Shown: positions 1-8,777 of the stretch, piece after piece | How positions within the stretch are numbered: position 1 is the first letter of the stretch | How the letters are laid out: every line of letters starts with the position of its first letter | Position numbers and translations under genes: made by a program | The notes under the pieces: model-generated | Databases searched by the model: none | The model's input: only the letters and a program-made list of their open reading frames with translations | Told to the model about the DNA's origin: nothing | Assembly (NCBI GenBank): GCA_017991675.1 | Contig: JAGOQB010000012.1 | Coordinates: 1 to 64,000, forward strand | Origin: Phenylobacterium sp. | GTDB taxonomy: Bacteria > Pseudomonadota > Alphaproteobacteria > Caulobacterales > Caulobacteraceae | DNA: 64,000 nt | Direction: 5' to 3'

Positions 1-1
1 C

Positions 2-112
2 ATGTTCGGCCGGCTCAAGGACTGGCGTCGCGTCGCCACCCGCTACGATCGATGCCCGACCGTCTTCCTGTCCGCCATCGCCCTCGCCGCTACCGTGCTC
101 TTCTGGCTATGA
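2..112 (+). mobile_element. C-terminal end of an IS5-family (IS427-like) transposase, partial
   Basis: The first 111 bases read in frame as the last 36 residues of a DDE transposase. The tail contains GRLKDWRRVATRYDR and ends in VLFWL followed by TGA, which is the typical end of IS427-group IS5-family transposases from alphaproteobacteria. The rest of the gene lies upstream of the window. The sequence just after the stop (about 111-122, gagtcctgagcc) is a plausible right terminal inverted repeat, followed by ctag, which fits the short TA-centred target duplications of this group. The reading frame of an ABC ATPase resumes immediately afterwards, so the element has inserted into that gene. The family call is from memory of the C-terminal motif. 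Confidence 0.75.
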
Positions 113-121
113 GTCCTGAGC

Positions 122-886
122 CTAGAAACCGATATTTTGCTAGTCGACGAAGTGTTGGCCGTCGGCGACGTCGCTTTCCAGCAGCGCTGCTTGGCCAGAA
201 TGGGCGACTTGGCGCACGACGGACGCACCGTACTGTTCGTCAGCCATAACATCGCAGCGATTCAGGCCCTGTGTCCTCGCTCGATCCTTTTGCAGCGTGG
301 ACAAATCGCGGCGGACGGACGCACAAATGAAATCGTCGCGGACTATGTGCGTAGTCGCACGAGTGAGACCCAGCCGCACGTCCGGCGCTGGGAGTTGGGG
401 GATGGCCCAAGCGGCGGCGCAGCTCGGTTGATTTCCGCCCAGATTATTCCGGCAGACTCGCCCCACCCCGCCCTAATCGACTGCACAATGCCGTTTAAGA
501 TCGCCTTCGAATACGAATGGTCAGGTGCCCCAAACGAGCCGCTCCGATTTGAAATAAAACTAGTCAACAGCGACAACGTCGTAGTGTTTGACATCTGCCC
601 GCCAGAAGCGATGTGGCGCCGCCACGAGCCAGGAACCAATTGCATATCCTGCGACATCCCCGCCGACCTTCTAAACTCTAGCGAATACAGAGTTAGCCTT
701 ACACTTAGAAGTAACGACCAGGAAGTTCTACAAGTGCCAGACATTCTAACGTTCGACCTGCACGATAGTGGTCGCGACCGTTACGGATGGTTCGGCACCT
801 GGGAGGGCGTTCTGCGCCCCCGTTTCCACTGGGAAACTGCTACACTACCCGGCCCAACGACCCGATCCGACGCAACAGAAGCCTGA
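122..886 (+). pseudogene. polysaccharide ABC transporter ATP-binding protein (Wzt/TagH-like), 5' part displaced by the IS
   Basis: The readable part starts at the Walker B segment (DILLVDEVLAVGD) and continues through the D-loop and switch histidine (VLFVSHN), then a C-terminal domain of about 150 residues resembling the carbohydrate-recognition domain of Wzt. These ATPases power export of undecaprenyl-linked O-antigen or capsule chains across the inner membrane with a Wzm-type permease. The Walker A and LSGGQ parts are absent, because an IS5-family end abuts at about 122. A TTG at 137 could start a 249-residue remnant, but that would lack the ATP-binding half. The C-terminal half has many AT-rich codons (around 540-760), unlike most of the window, suggesting acquired DNA. 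Whether the upstream half survives beyond the IS cannot be seen here. Confidence 0.75.
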
Positions 887-922
887 TTCCCCTCATTCTG
901 CGGTGGAACCTGAGCAACCGCG

Positions 923-1888
923 TCAGACTAAGGTCGAGCGCCTGCTTGCTACGCGACTCAGCGCGCGCCTCAACGGTCTGAGAGCCCTACGCAACCGCCG
1001 CACAGCCAGGATCAATCGGTCGCTCGATCGCATCGTCCACGCAGGATCTTCGTAGTCGCGGAACGCGCGACGAAAGGCTCCCTCCAATCGCGGCGTCATC
1101 TTTCCCGCAGCGCGCGTGTACTCCGCCGCCCAGCTCAGAAATGCTCTTCGTGACGCGTGAGGCCCGCCCAACCTATCGAAGTCGCCAGCCGCTGTCGCGG
1201 CCGCACAGGCGGAGTCTGGGTGTTGTCGATAGCGAGAGTGCACCTCCCCAATCACATGGACGGGATAGCGCAGCATGAGCTTCACCCACAGGCATTGATC
1301 CTCATAAATCTCGAAGCCTTCTTCAAATCCACCCACCGCTTCGATCGCCTCGCGCCGTATCATTACCGCGCAGACGCATGAGACTTCACCGAGCTGCTCC
1401 AGGAGCACCGACCCGAGCAGCCCCGGCGGCTGATAGGTCCGCCCCGCTTGCCTCCGCATGTCCTGAGCCCAGGCGCGAGCATCAGCTGGCCACCAGAATG
1501 TCGTCGGCCCATAGATCCAACCCACCTCCGGCATAAGCTCAAGCGTGGCCACCTCCGTGGCCAGCTTGGTAGCCTCGAACAGGTCGTCAGCATCCAAGAA
1601 TACGACGTACTTGCCCCGCGAGGCATTCAGCGCGCGATTGCGCGCGGCGGCAGCGCCCCTGCGCAACGGATCGGGCTTGATCAGCTTAATACGCTGATCA
1701 AGGCTTGCGGCCTGGGCAGTAACCTCCAGGCTATTGTCGATGGACCCGTCATCGGCCACCAGCAATTCCCAGTCAGTATACGTCTGGGCCTGAACCGAGG
1801 CGATCGCCTCGGCCAAATACGCCCCTCCATTCAGGTTCGGCGTAATGACCGAAACGGTTGGATTTGGTGCGTCGTGGCTCGCACTCAC
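923..1888 (-). CDS. family 2 glycosyltransferase
   Basis: A 321-residue GT-A fold glycosyltransferase that should transfer a sugar from a nucleotide-sugar donor onto a growing surface glycan. The N-terminal strand VSVITPNLNGG, the DDGS nucleotide-binding motif at about 46-49 and the metal-binding DADD at about 99-102 are intact. A YEDQCLW segment near 194 supplies the usual ED catalytic region. The C-terminus is strongly basic (repeated RRLRRALRP), suggesting membrane-surface association. The frame is open far upstream, but I place the start at a GTG at 1888. It overlaps the stop of the preceding glycosyltransferase by four bases (GTGA) and has a strong AGGAGG ribosome site just upstream. It is co-transcribed with that gene. 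Sugar specificity cannot be read from sequence. Confidence 0.85.
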   Translation of the reverse strand: MSASHDAPNPTVSVITPNLNGGAYLAEAIASVQAQTYTDWELLVADDGSIDNSLEVTAQAASLDQRIKLIKPDPLRRGAAAARNRALNASRGKYVVFLDADDLFEATKLATEVATLELMPEVGWIYGPTTFWWPADARAWAQDMRRQAGRTYQPPGLLGSVLLEQLGEVSCVCAVMIRREAIEAVGGFEEGFEIYEDQCLWVKLMLRYPVHVIGEVHSRYRQHPDSACAAATAAGDFDRLGGPHASRRAFLSWAAEYTRAAGKMTPRLEGAFRRAFRDYEDPAWTMRSSDRLILAVRRLRRALRPLRRALSRVASRRSTLV

Positions 1889-2838
1889 GACGCCCCTCCT
1901 GGCGACCGCGCGCGACGGCCGCGCAGCTCCCGTCGCACCCGCCGCACAAGCAAGCGCACTTCCCACCCAAGTGCTCGAAACAGGCCGCACGGCAACCCCA
2001 TCGGCGCGACCTTGGTGATGCCAACTGCCTGCATCAGCAGGGAATCCAACGGAATGTCGCCGCGCCGCAAGCCAGCGATCCAGCGGTCCGAATAAAAGCG
2101 AATGCAATTGGCTCGGCCCTGACGGAGAGCTGCGAGCCACTCCGGCCGCGCCTTCGCATCGTCGCGGTATCCTCGCAGAACCTCCAGCACCCACCCAAGC
2201 ATGAATGCACTGTCGCGCGATGTATTTCCGCCGTGCTGCCAGTACTCTGCGATCACTGTAGACCGCGCCACCACATGATAACGGCGCGCGATTCGCAAAT
2301 ATAGATCATAATCCTCAGACGCCCTCTGCTTCGCGTCGAATCCCCCAACCGCATGATAGGCGTCCGCCCGAAACATGGCGGCAGCCAACATCCCGACGCA
2401 GTTATTTCGCAAGAAGGCGGCAAAGGTATCTACGCCCGGAGCTTCAAAAGCCTCACTCGTCACCTTCCCTGTTGGCGCATCTACAAAAGCATACGCACCA
2501 TAGACCATCCCGCACTCGGGGTGGGCTGAGAATTGATCGAGATTTTGAGCAATTGCGTCAGGCATCAACCGATCGTCGGCGTCAAGGAATACTAAGTAGT
2601 CGCTGGCCGCCGCCGCAACCCCGGCATTTCGCGCCGCCGATACGCCCTGGCTACTCTGCTGTATCAGTTTGACCAGCGGGTAATGACTCGTCACCTTCGC
2701 CGGATCATCGCGTGATCCGTCATCAACGACGATCACCTCTGCTGCCGGCACCGTCTGCGACAACACACTATCGATGGCCGCAGCAAGAAAATGCGCGTGA
2801 TTATGCGTCGGAATGACTACTGCTACGCTTGCATTCAT
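1885..2838 (-). CDS. family 2 glycosyltransferase
   Basis: A 317-residue GT-A enzyme. It begins VAVVIPTHNHAHFLAAAI, carries DDGS at about 39-42 and VFLDADDR at about 83-90, and has the acidic catalytic segment SEDYDLYLRIA further on. It is the first gene of a two-gene leftward operon with the translationally coupled glycosyltransferase that starts within its stop codon. The basic C-terminal stretch (LLVRRVRRELRGRRARSP) resembles that of its partner, so the two may be old paralogs acting on successive linkages. Base composition is somewhat less GC-rich than the genes to the right. The ATG at 2838 opens onto a 336-bp divergent intergenic region. Confidence 0.88.
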   Translation of the reverse strand: MNASVAVVIPTHNHAHFLAAAIDSVLSQTVPAAEVIVVDDGSRDDPAKVTSHYPLVKLIQQSSQGVSAARNAGVAAAASDYLVFLDADDRLMPDAIAQNLDQFSAHPECGMVYGAYAFVDAPTGKVTSEAFEAPGVDTFAAFLRNNCVGMLAAAMFRADAYHAVGGFDAKQRASEDYDLYLRIARRYHVVARSTVIAEYWQHGGNTSRDSAFMLGWVLEVLRGYRDDAKARPEWLAALRQGRANCIRFYSDRWIAGLRRGDIPLDSLLMQAVGITKVAPMGLPCGLFRALGWEVRLLVRRVRRELRGRRARSPGGAS

Positions 2839-3180
2839 CGCCCACCCAACTCCCCAGCGTGATCCGACAGTCTGCGCCCTACCATCGAACGATAAGGCAC
2901 GAACGTACTAGGCTCCAATCTCGGTGGAATGGCCTGCATGGCCTGCCCCCGAGCCGATAGCCCGCAAATTGCGCATTCGCGGGAAATTCTCCAACGGGAA
3001 CCGCGTTTTTCGGGATGTATCCGAACGCAAAACGATTAATGTACAGACTATAAGTCTAGGAATATTGCGTACCTTGGGCCCACCTCTCTATCGGGATATC
3101 GACTGCCCTGGCCAAAGGGCTGTCGAGCCGGCTTATTGCTGGGTGGTGCTTGGCTCTACCGTTCACAACTGGGGGTGAAT
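2839..3180. other. divergent intergenic region of the glycan cluster
   Basis: About 340 bp between a leftward glycosyltransferase and the rightward epimerase. I see no coding sequence here. The composition is mixed, with AT-rich patches around 3001-3065, and a short perfect palindrome AGACT-ATA-AGTCT lies at 3045-3057. Promoters for both flanking genes must lie here, but I could not assign -35/-10 boxes with confidence. Confidence 0.4.
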
Positions 3181-4179
3181 GTGGGAAAGGCAGTACTCGT
3201 CGCCGGTGGCTGTGGCTTCCTTGGCTCGCACTTGATCGATCGCCTCCTGTTGAGGTCCGATGTCGACCGCATCGTCGTGGTGGACAATCTCTGGACCGGC
3301 ACCAGGGACAACCTCAAGCATATTTCCGACCCGCGCCTGCACCTCGAGGTCGCGCCCGCCGAGCAGTTCTCGACGTCGGAACGCTTCGACGAAATCATCC
3401 ACCTCGCCTCGCCGGCCTCGCCGCCGTGGTACATGCGCGACCCGGTCGGCGTCATCCAGGCCAACCTCGGCGGCGCCATGAACCTGCGCAACCTGCTGGC
3501 CAAGGGGGGGCGCTTCTCCTTCGCGTCGACCTCCGAGGTCTATGGCGACCCTCTCATTTCGCCCCAGCCCGAGCACTATCGCGGCTCGGTCGACTGCACC
3601 GGCCCGCGCTCGTCCTACGACGAGAGCAAGCGGTGCACGGAATCGCTGCTGTTCGAATGCCGCCGCGTCTACGGCATCGACATCCGCATCGTGCGCCTGT
3701 TCAACGTCTATGGCCCGCGCACGCGGATCGACGACGGCCGGGCAGTGTCGAACTTCCTCGGCCAGGCCCTGACCACCGGCAAGCTCACCGTCTACGGCGA
3801 CGGCCTGCAATCGCGCAGCTGGGGCTATGTCGACGACATCATCGATGCGCTGGAACGTTATTTCTGGCGTGATCAGATCAGCTATCCGGGCCCGCTCAAC
3901 GTCGGCAACGACCGCGAGATCTCGGTGCTCGAAGTCGCCGAGTACATCACCAAGCTGGTGCCCGGCTCGTCGATCGAGTTCATGCCGCCGGTCCCGCAGG
4001 ACCCGACCAATCGCAGGCCGGACCTGACGCGGATGAACCAGATCCTGCCGGGCTGGTCCGCGGACATTCCCTACGAAGACGGGATCCGCCGCACGCTCGA
4101 ATGGTTCAAGCAGCAGATCGGCCAGCAGAAGTCCGCGCCGGCCCTGGCGCCCGCCCCGTTGCTCATGGACCCTAACTAG
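3181..4179 (+). CDS. NAD-dependent epimerase/dehydratase, UDP-glucuronate decarboxylase (UXS)-like
   Basis: An extended short-chain dehydrogenase of about 332 residues. The Rossmann motif GGCGFLG is at about 9-15 and the catalytic YDESK at 146-150, preceded by the hallmark STSEVYGDP and PQPEHYRG segments of the UDP-glucuronate decarboxylase (UDP-xylose synthase) branch. The GPRSSYDESKR and FNVYGPR segments also match that branch. It would convert UDP-glucuronate to UDP-xylose, or a related substrate, supplying the adjacent glycosyltransferases. I chose GTG 3181 because a GGGGG run lies at the right spacing. An in-frame GTG at 3175 is the alternative. The 3' end overlaps the convergent glycosyltransferase by 8 bp. 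Another sugar-nucleotide epimerase specificity remains possible. Confidence 0.8.
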   Translation: MGKAVLVAGGCGFLGSHLIDRLLLRSDVDRIVVVDNLWTGTRDNLKHISDPRLHLEVAPAEQFSTSERFDEIIHLASPASPPWYMRDPVGVIQANLGGAMNLRNLLAKGGRFSFASTSEVYGDPLISPQPEHYRGSVDCTGPRSSYDESKRCTESLLFECRRVYGIDIRIVRLFNVYGPRTRIDDGRAVSNFLGQALTTGKLTVYGDGLQSRSWGYVDDIIDALERYFWRDQISYPGPLNVGNDREISVLEVAEYITKLVPGSSIEFMPPVPQDPTNRRPDLTRMNQILPGWSADIPYEDGIRRTLEWFKQQIGQQKSAPALAPAPLLMDPN

Positions 4180-5245
4180 CGGGACGCTCCACCATGCCCG
4201 GATCGTACGCGGCGTCGAGCGCAGCCAGGCTCTTGAACCGTTGAAGCCGGCGCCTCGCATCCCAGGGCGTGTCGACCTCGCTGTCGGAATAGGCGTCGAA
4301 GTGGCGTGGATCGATCGGCCGGTCCACGCGCACGCGCTTGCTCCGGCTGAGGTAGATGAACGTCAGCCGCGCCTGCTCGGCCAGCTTGAACGGGGCGCCG
4401 AGCGGATCGTGCGCGAACGTCTGGCCCACGGCGCCGATCGCCTCGCGGGCCAGGCCGCGGCGCGCGCGGTTGCGCGCGTACTCGGCGAAGAAGCCCGCCA
4501 TCCGCCGCCGCGCGAGCCCGCGGGCCGTGTCGTCCAGGTCCGGCCACAGCACCCGATACATCTGGATGTGCGAGCGGATCATCCGCCCGACGTCCTCGGT
4601 CATCGCCCCGTCGGTCCGGCGGTAGCCGGTCAGATAGGCCGGCACGCAGGCGAACTGATGGTTCAACGCGACCTGCAGCTGGATCAGATAGTCCTCGCAC
4701 CCCTGGGCGCCGACGGCGTTGAGCCCCGGGTCGTAGCGCACGTCGGCCAGCGCGCTGCGCCGGATCAGCGGCGTGCTGCCGTTGGACACGAAGTTCCAGT
4801 CCAGGTGCCGGTACAGCACCCAGCCCTCCACCACCGGCGCGGCCGAGACGTCGATGATCCTCCCGGACGTGTCGATCCGGCGATACCAGTTGTAGACCAG
4901 GCCCAGGCTGGCCGGCCCGTTCGTGAACCGCTCCAGCTGCAGCCGCAGCTTGTCCGGATGCCACAGGTCGTCGGCGTCCAGCGGCGCGATGAAGTCGCCC
5001 CGCGCCGCATCGATGCCGGTGTTGCGCGCGGCGGCCACGCCGGCGTTCGCCTTGGAGATCACCCGCACCCTGGGATCCTCGGCCGCGAAGGATTCCGCCA
5101 TCGCGCGCGTGCCGTCCTTCGAGCCGTCATCGACGACGATGATTTCGAGTTCGGCGTGGGACTGCCGCAGCGCCGACCGCAACGTCTCAGCCAGAGTCGC
5201 GGTGGCGTTGTACGCGGGTACGACGACGGAAATCAGGTTCGGCAT
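4172..5245 (-). CDS. family 2 glycosyltransferase
   Basis: A 357-residue GT-A glycosyltransferase beginning LISVVVPAYNATATLAETL, with DDGS at about 39-42 and LDADDLWHPDKL at about 89-100. The segment GCEDYLIQLQVAL carries the usual ED motif. A GYRRTDGAMTED loop follows and the C-terminal tail of about 100 residues is probably helical. It is transcribed leftward, convergent with the epimerase (8-bp overlap) and divergent from the GT4 gene at 5349. It is more GC-rich than the two glycosyltransferases further left. It most likely adds a hexose or N-acetylhexosamine to the same surface glycan. Specificity is not predictable. Confidence 0.88.
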   Translation of the reverse strand: MPNLISVVVPAYNATATLAETLRSALRQSHAELEIIVVDDGSKDGTRAMAESFAAEDPRVRVISKANAGVAAARNTGIDAARGDFIAPLDADDLWHPDKLRLQLERFTNGPASLGLVYNWYRRIDTSGRIIDVSAAPVVEGWVLYRHLDWNFVSNGSTPLIRRSALADVRYDPGLNAVGAQGCEDYLIQLQVALNHQFACVPAYLTGYRRTDGAMTEDVGRMIRSHIQMYRVLWPDLDDTARGLARRRMAGFFAEYARNRARRGLAREAIGAVGQTFAHDPLGAPFKLAEQARLTFIYLSRSKRVRVDRPIDPRHFDAYSDSEVDTPWDARRRLQRFKSLAALDAAYDPGMVERPAS

Positions 5246-5348
5246 GATCCAACTTCGCGGTGAAAACGTGCGGAATTCGAACTACACTATTCAAATACCT
5301 TTGGTAGCCATCGGCCTAGCGCCAATGTGCTGGTGAGCGGGAGTCATT

Positions 5349-6476
5349 GTGCGCATCGCCTTTGTCTCGCTAGGCAGTCCCTTCAACCGCTCGTCCTGGA
5401 GCGGCATACCCTATTATGCGCTGCGCGAACTCAGCCGGCGGTTCAACGACCTCACCGTGATCGACACCCCGCGGGTCGATGAGAGCCTGCGCTACGCCTC
5501 CAGCCTGGCGGCGATCGGGATGCTGATGTCGCGCGAACCGATGGTGACCCGCGCGTTCGGCCACTGGCTCGACAAGCGCCTGACCGAGGCCGACGCCGAC
5601 GCCGTGATCTCCATCGGCGCGGCCCACAAGGTCGCCTATATCGACCCCAAGTGGCCGGTGCTGCATGTCGCCGACGCGCTGTTCGGTCCGCTGGTCGACT
5701 ATTACCCGAAGTACCGCCCGCTCAACGGCCGCAGCCGGCGTATCGGCAACGCGCTGCAGCGCCACCTGATCAACCGCAACCAGCCGATCATGCTGACCTC
5801 CGATTGGGCGGCGCGCTCGGCGGCTGAATACTACCAGGTCCCGACCGAGCGGTTCGGCATCGCCCCGCTGGGCGCGAACTTCGACGTCGAGCCGCTCGCC
5901 TACGAGCGCGCCTCGAAGGGCGACAAACTGAAGCTGCTGTTCGTCGGCTACGACTGGCCGCGCAAGGGCGGGGCGCTGGTGCTCAAGGTTTTCAAGGACC
6001 TGCGCCGGCACATCGGCGACGCCGAACTGCACATCGTCGGCTGCAAGCCGGCCGAGACCCTCGGCGTCCCGGGCGTGGTCCACCACGGCCATCTGAGCAA
6101 GACCGACCCCGAGCAGGCCGCGCTGCTGGAGAAGCTGTTCCGCACCTCGTCCTTCCTGTTCATGCCCAGCCAGCAGGAGGCCTTCGGCCTCGTCTACTGC
6201 GAAGCCTGCGCCTTCAGCCTGCCCTCGCTCGCGCGCGACACCGGCGGGGTCGGGGCGATCGTCAAGCACGGCTCCAACGGCCTGCTGTTCGGGGCCGACG
6301 CCGCGGTCGAGGACTATGTGGCCGGCATCCGCGAAATCTGGGCCGACGAGGCCCGCTACCTGGCCATGACCCGGGCCGCCCGGGCGGCGTTCGAGGACCG
6401 CCTCCGCTGGAACGTGTGGGGCGCCACGGTCGAGGCGGAGATCCGCGCCCTGGGGAGGAAGGTCAATGGCGATTGA
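5349..6476 (+). CDS. family 4 (group 1) glycosyltransferase
   Basis: A 375-residue GT-B fold enzyme. The N-terminal half starts MRIAFVSLGSPFNRSSWSGIPYYAL. The C-terminal nucleotide-sugar domain begins LLFVGYDWPRKGG and contains the hallmark PSQQEAFGLVYCEACAFSLPS, corresponding to the EX7E region of GT4 retaining transferases. Such enzymes transfer sugars from UDP- or GDP-donors to lipid-linked oligosaccharides on the cytoplasmic face. The start is GTG at 5349. The gene is followed by galE with an 11-bp overlap, so the two form an operon with the methyltransferase behind galE. Acceptor and donor cannot be deduced. Confidence 0.87.
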   Translation: MRIAFVSLGSPFNRSSWSGIPYYALRELSRRFNDLTVIDTPRVDESLRYASSLAAIGMLMSREPMVTRAFGHWLDKRLTEADADAVISIGAAHKVAYIDPKWPVLHVADALFGPLVDYYPKYRPLNGRSRRIGNALQRHLINRNQPIMLTSDWAARSAAEYYQVPTERFGIAPLGANFDVEPLAYERASKGDKLKLLFVGYDWPRKGGALVLKVFKDLRRHIGDAELHIVGCKPAETLGVPGVVHHGHLSKTDPEQAALLEKLFRTSSFLFMPSQQEAFGLVYCEACAFSLPSLARDTGGVGAIVKHGSNGLLFGADAAVEDYVAGIREIWADEARYLAMTRAARAAFEDRLRWNVWGATVEAEIRALGRKVNGD

Positions 6477-7485
6477 AATCGGCGGGGCCAAGCCCGCCAT
6501 CCTGGTCACGGGCGGCGCCGGCTATATCGGCAGCCACGCGGTCCTTGAGCTGCTCGACGCGGGCTATCCGACCGTCGTCATCGACAATCTGGTCACCGGC
6601 TTCCGCTGGGCCGTCGATCCGCGCGCGGTCTTCGTCCAGGGGGCCATCGACGACGACGCCCTGGTGCGCCGGACGGTCCGCGAGCACGCGATCGGCGGGG
6701 TGCTGCACTTCGCCGGCTCCACGGTCGCGCCGGAGTCGGTCGCCGATCCGCTGAAGTATTATCGCAACAACACCGCGGCCAGCCGCTCGCTGCTGGAAAG
6801 CGTGATCGGCGAGGGCGTCCGCCACTTCGTGTTTTCCTCGACCGCAGCGGTCTACGGCGTCACCCCCGAGCGGCCGGTCACCGAGCGCGACCGCGTCGAA
6901 CCCGAAACGCCCTACGGCCGTTCAAAGCTCATGACCGAGCGGATGCTGGCCGACATCGCCGCGGCGAACGCCGACTTCAACTATTGCGCGCTGCGCTACT
7001 TCAATGTCGCCGGCGCGGACGCCCACGGCCGCGCCGGTCCGTCCGGCGTCGGCGCCACCCACCTGATGAAGGCCGCGGTCGAGGTCGCGGTCGGCAAGCG
7101 CGAGGCCCTCATCGTCCACGGCGACGATTTCGCCACCCCCGACGGCACCGGCGTGCGCGACTACATCCACGTCAGCGATCTGGCCGCGGTCCACATCCTG
7201 GCGCTGCAGCGGCTGCTTGAGGACCCCGGCGCCAGCCACGTGCTGAACTGCGGTTACGGCCGCGGCCATTCGGTGCTCGACGTGGTCGGGGCGGTCAGCC
7301 ACGCCGCCGGCCGCCAGATCCCCTACATCGTCGGAGATCGCCGCCCCGGCGACCTCGGCTCGGTCATCGCCGACAACGCCCGCATCCGGACCGAGTTCGC
7401 CTGGCGCCCGCGCTTCGACGAACTGTCGGTCATCGTCGCCGACGCCCTGCGCTGGGAGCAGGAGCTGGACCGGCGAAGGGTTTGA
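6466..7485 (+). CDS. galE: UDP-glucose 4-epimerase
   Basis: A 339-residue extended short-chain dehydrogenase that interconverts UDP-glucose and UDP-galactose with bound NAD. The GGAGYIGSH motif (about 16-24), FSSTAAVYG (S-T of the catalytic triad at about 125-126), YGRSK (Y150, K154), LRYFNVAGAD and the GTGVRDYIHVSDLA segment together are diagnostic of GalE. Length is normal for the family. It starts inside the 3' end of the GT4 gene (11-bp overlap). It would supply UDP-galactose or a related 4-epimer for the neighbouring glycosyltransferases. Activity on the N-acetylhexosamine derivatives is possible. Confidence 0.9.
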   Translation: MAIEIGGAKPAILVTGGAGYIGSHAVLELLDAGYPTVVIDNLVTGFRWAVDPRAVFVQGAIDDDALVRRTVREHAIGGVLHFAGSTVAPESVADPLKYYRNNTAASRSLLESVIGEGVRHFVFSSTAAVYGVTPERPVTERDRVEPETPYGRSKLMTERMLADIAAANADFNYCALRYFNVAGADAHGRAGPSGVGATHLMKAAVEVAVGKREALIVHGDDFATPDGTGVRDYIHVSDLAAVHILALQRLLEDPGASHVLNCGYGRGHSVLDVVGAVSHAAGRQIPYIVGDRRPGDLGSVIADNARIRTEFAWRPRFDELSVIVADALRWEQELDRRRV

Positions 7486-7487
7486 GC

Positions 7488-8663
7488 ATGGCCGAGGCGG
7501 ATCCCCCAAGGTTGGAGCGCCTGCTGCAACTCGGGATCCTGCGGCTCCGCGAGCACTTCCTGCACCATGCCGAGCAGATCTTCCGCCAGATGCTGGCCGA
7601 GACGCCGGACCATCCGCACGCCCAGCGTTTCCTGGGCGTGACCCTGTTCAAGCTCGGCCGGCGCGACGAGGGGGTCGAGTTGCTGCGCCAGGCGACCGCC
7701 GATCCCGACACGCCGCCCAAGGCCTGGGGCGACCTGGCCGCCGCCCTGCACCGGATGGGCGCCTCCGACGAGGCCGCAGAAGCCTATGGTCGCGCCGTGC
7801 ACGGCCCGCCGACGACCCCGCCGGCCGACATCGCCTTCGCCACCGAACGGGCGGTGCACGAGTTCAAGCTCTCCGACTATCCCTATCGCGCCACCGTGCG
7901 CTACGGCGCCGGGCGGCCGCCGCATCCGCGCCTGTTCGAGATGATCGACGCGCGGCGCGCCGACTATGCGCGCCAGTTCGCGGCCGTCGCCGAGATCCAG
8001 GCCGACTTCGCCGACATCGCCTGGAACGGCCACTACGACTCCACCGAGCCGTTCTGGCTGAACGGCTGGTTTCCGCCGCTGGACGGCATGATCCTGACCA
8101 ACATGCTGCGGCAAGCCAACCCGAAGCGCTTCGTCGAGGTCGGCTCGGGGGTCTCGACCAAGTTCGCGCACCGGGCCGTCCGCCGCTACGGCCTGCAGAC
8201 CAAGCTGATCTCGATCGACCCGCAGCCCCGCAACGAGATCGACGCGCTCTGCGACCAGGTGCTGCGCAAGCCGCTGGAGACCTGCGATCCGGCGATGTTC
8301 GACGTCCTCGATCCCGGCGACGTCTTCTTCCTGGATTCCTCGCACCGCGCCTTCCAGGGCTCGGACGTCACCGCCTTCTTCCTCGACATCCTGCCGCGCC
8401 TGAAACCGGGCGTGATCATCCAGATCCACGACATCTACCTACCTGACGACTACATCGGGGGCCATGTCGAGCGGCTGTGGAACGAGCAGTACCTGCTCGC
8501 CGCGGCGCTGCTGTTCGGCTCCGGCGCCTTCGAGATCCTGTTCCCCTGCTGGTACGCCGGCCAAGACGGCGCCCTCGCCGACCATGCGGCGGAACTCTTC
8601 CGCGGCGGCCCGCTCGAGGGCCTGAACCTCTACGGGGCCTCCTTCTGGTTGCGTAAAGCCTAG
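7488..8663 (+). CDS. TPR-containing class I SAM-dependent methyltransferase
   Basis: About 391 residues. Residues 10-110 form two to three TPR-like helical hairpins (HHAEQIFRQMLAETPDHPHAQRFLGVTLF and following repeats). The second half is a Rossmann methyltransferase. FVEVGSGVSTKFA is motif I, LISIDPQP the acidic end of strand 2 and DVFFLDSSH motif IV, with VIIQIHDIYLPDDY near the end. This arrangement resembles the Methyltransf_24 group often found in glycan clusters. The ATG at 7488 lies just after the galE stop with a GAAGGG site. A TTG at 7482 is possible. It may methylate a sugar of the glycan made upstream, for example as a chain-capping step; that role is inferred from context only. 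Confidence 0.72.
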   Translation: MAEADPPRLERLLQLGILRLREHFLHHAEQIFRQMLAETPDHPHAQRFLGVTLFKLGRRDEGVELLRQATADPDTPPKAWGDLAAALHRMGASDEAAEAYGRAVHGPPTTPPADIAFATERAVHEFKLSDYPYRATVRYGAGRPPHPRLFEMIDARRADYARQFAAVAEIQADFADIAWNGHYDSTEPFWLNGWFPPLDGMILTNMLRQANPKRFVEVGSGVSTKFAHRAVRRYGLQTKLISIDPQPRNEIDALCDQVLRKPLETCDPAMFDVLDPGDVFFLDSSHRAFQGSDVTAFFLDILPRLKPGVIIQIHDIYLPDDYIGGHVERLWNEQYLLAAALLFGSGAFEILFPCWYAGQDGALADHAAELFRGGPLEGLNLYGASFWLRKA

Positions 8664-8777
8664 CGGCCAAGTTCCGCACATTGCCAGCCAGCAGCGCCGC
8701 GGGCAGTTTGCGCGGCCCGGTCGCCCAGCCGCAGGGCCGCCGCTGTCAAACACCATGCGGCCAGGGAGAATCCAACC

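Noticed and set aside
3136-3180. Upstream extension of the epimerase to 3136
   Set aside because: The added residues before VGKAVLVAGG are not family-like, and the Rossmann fold should begin near residue 3; GTG 3181 or 3175 fits.
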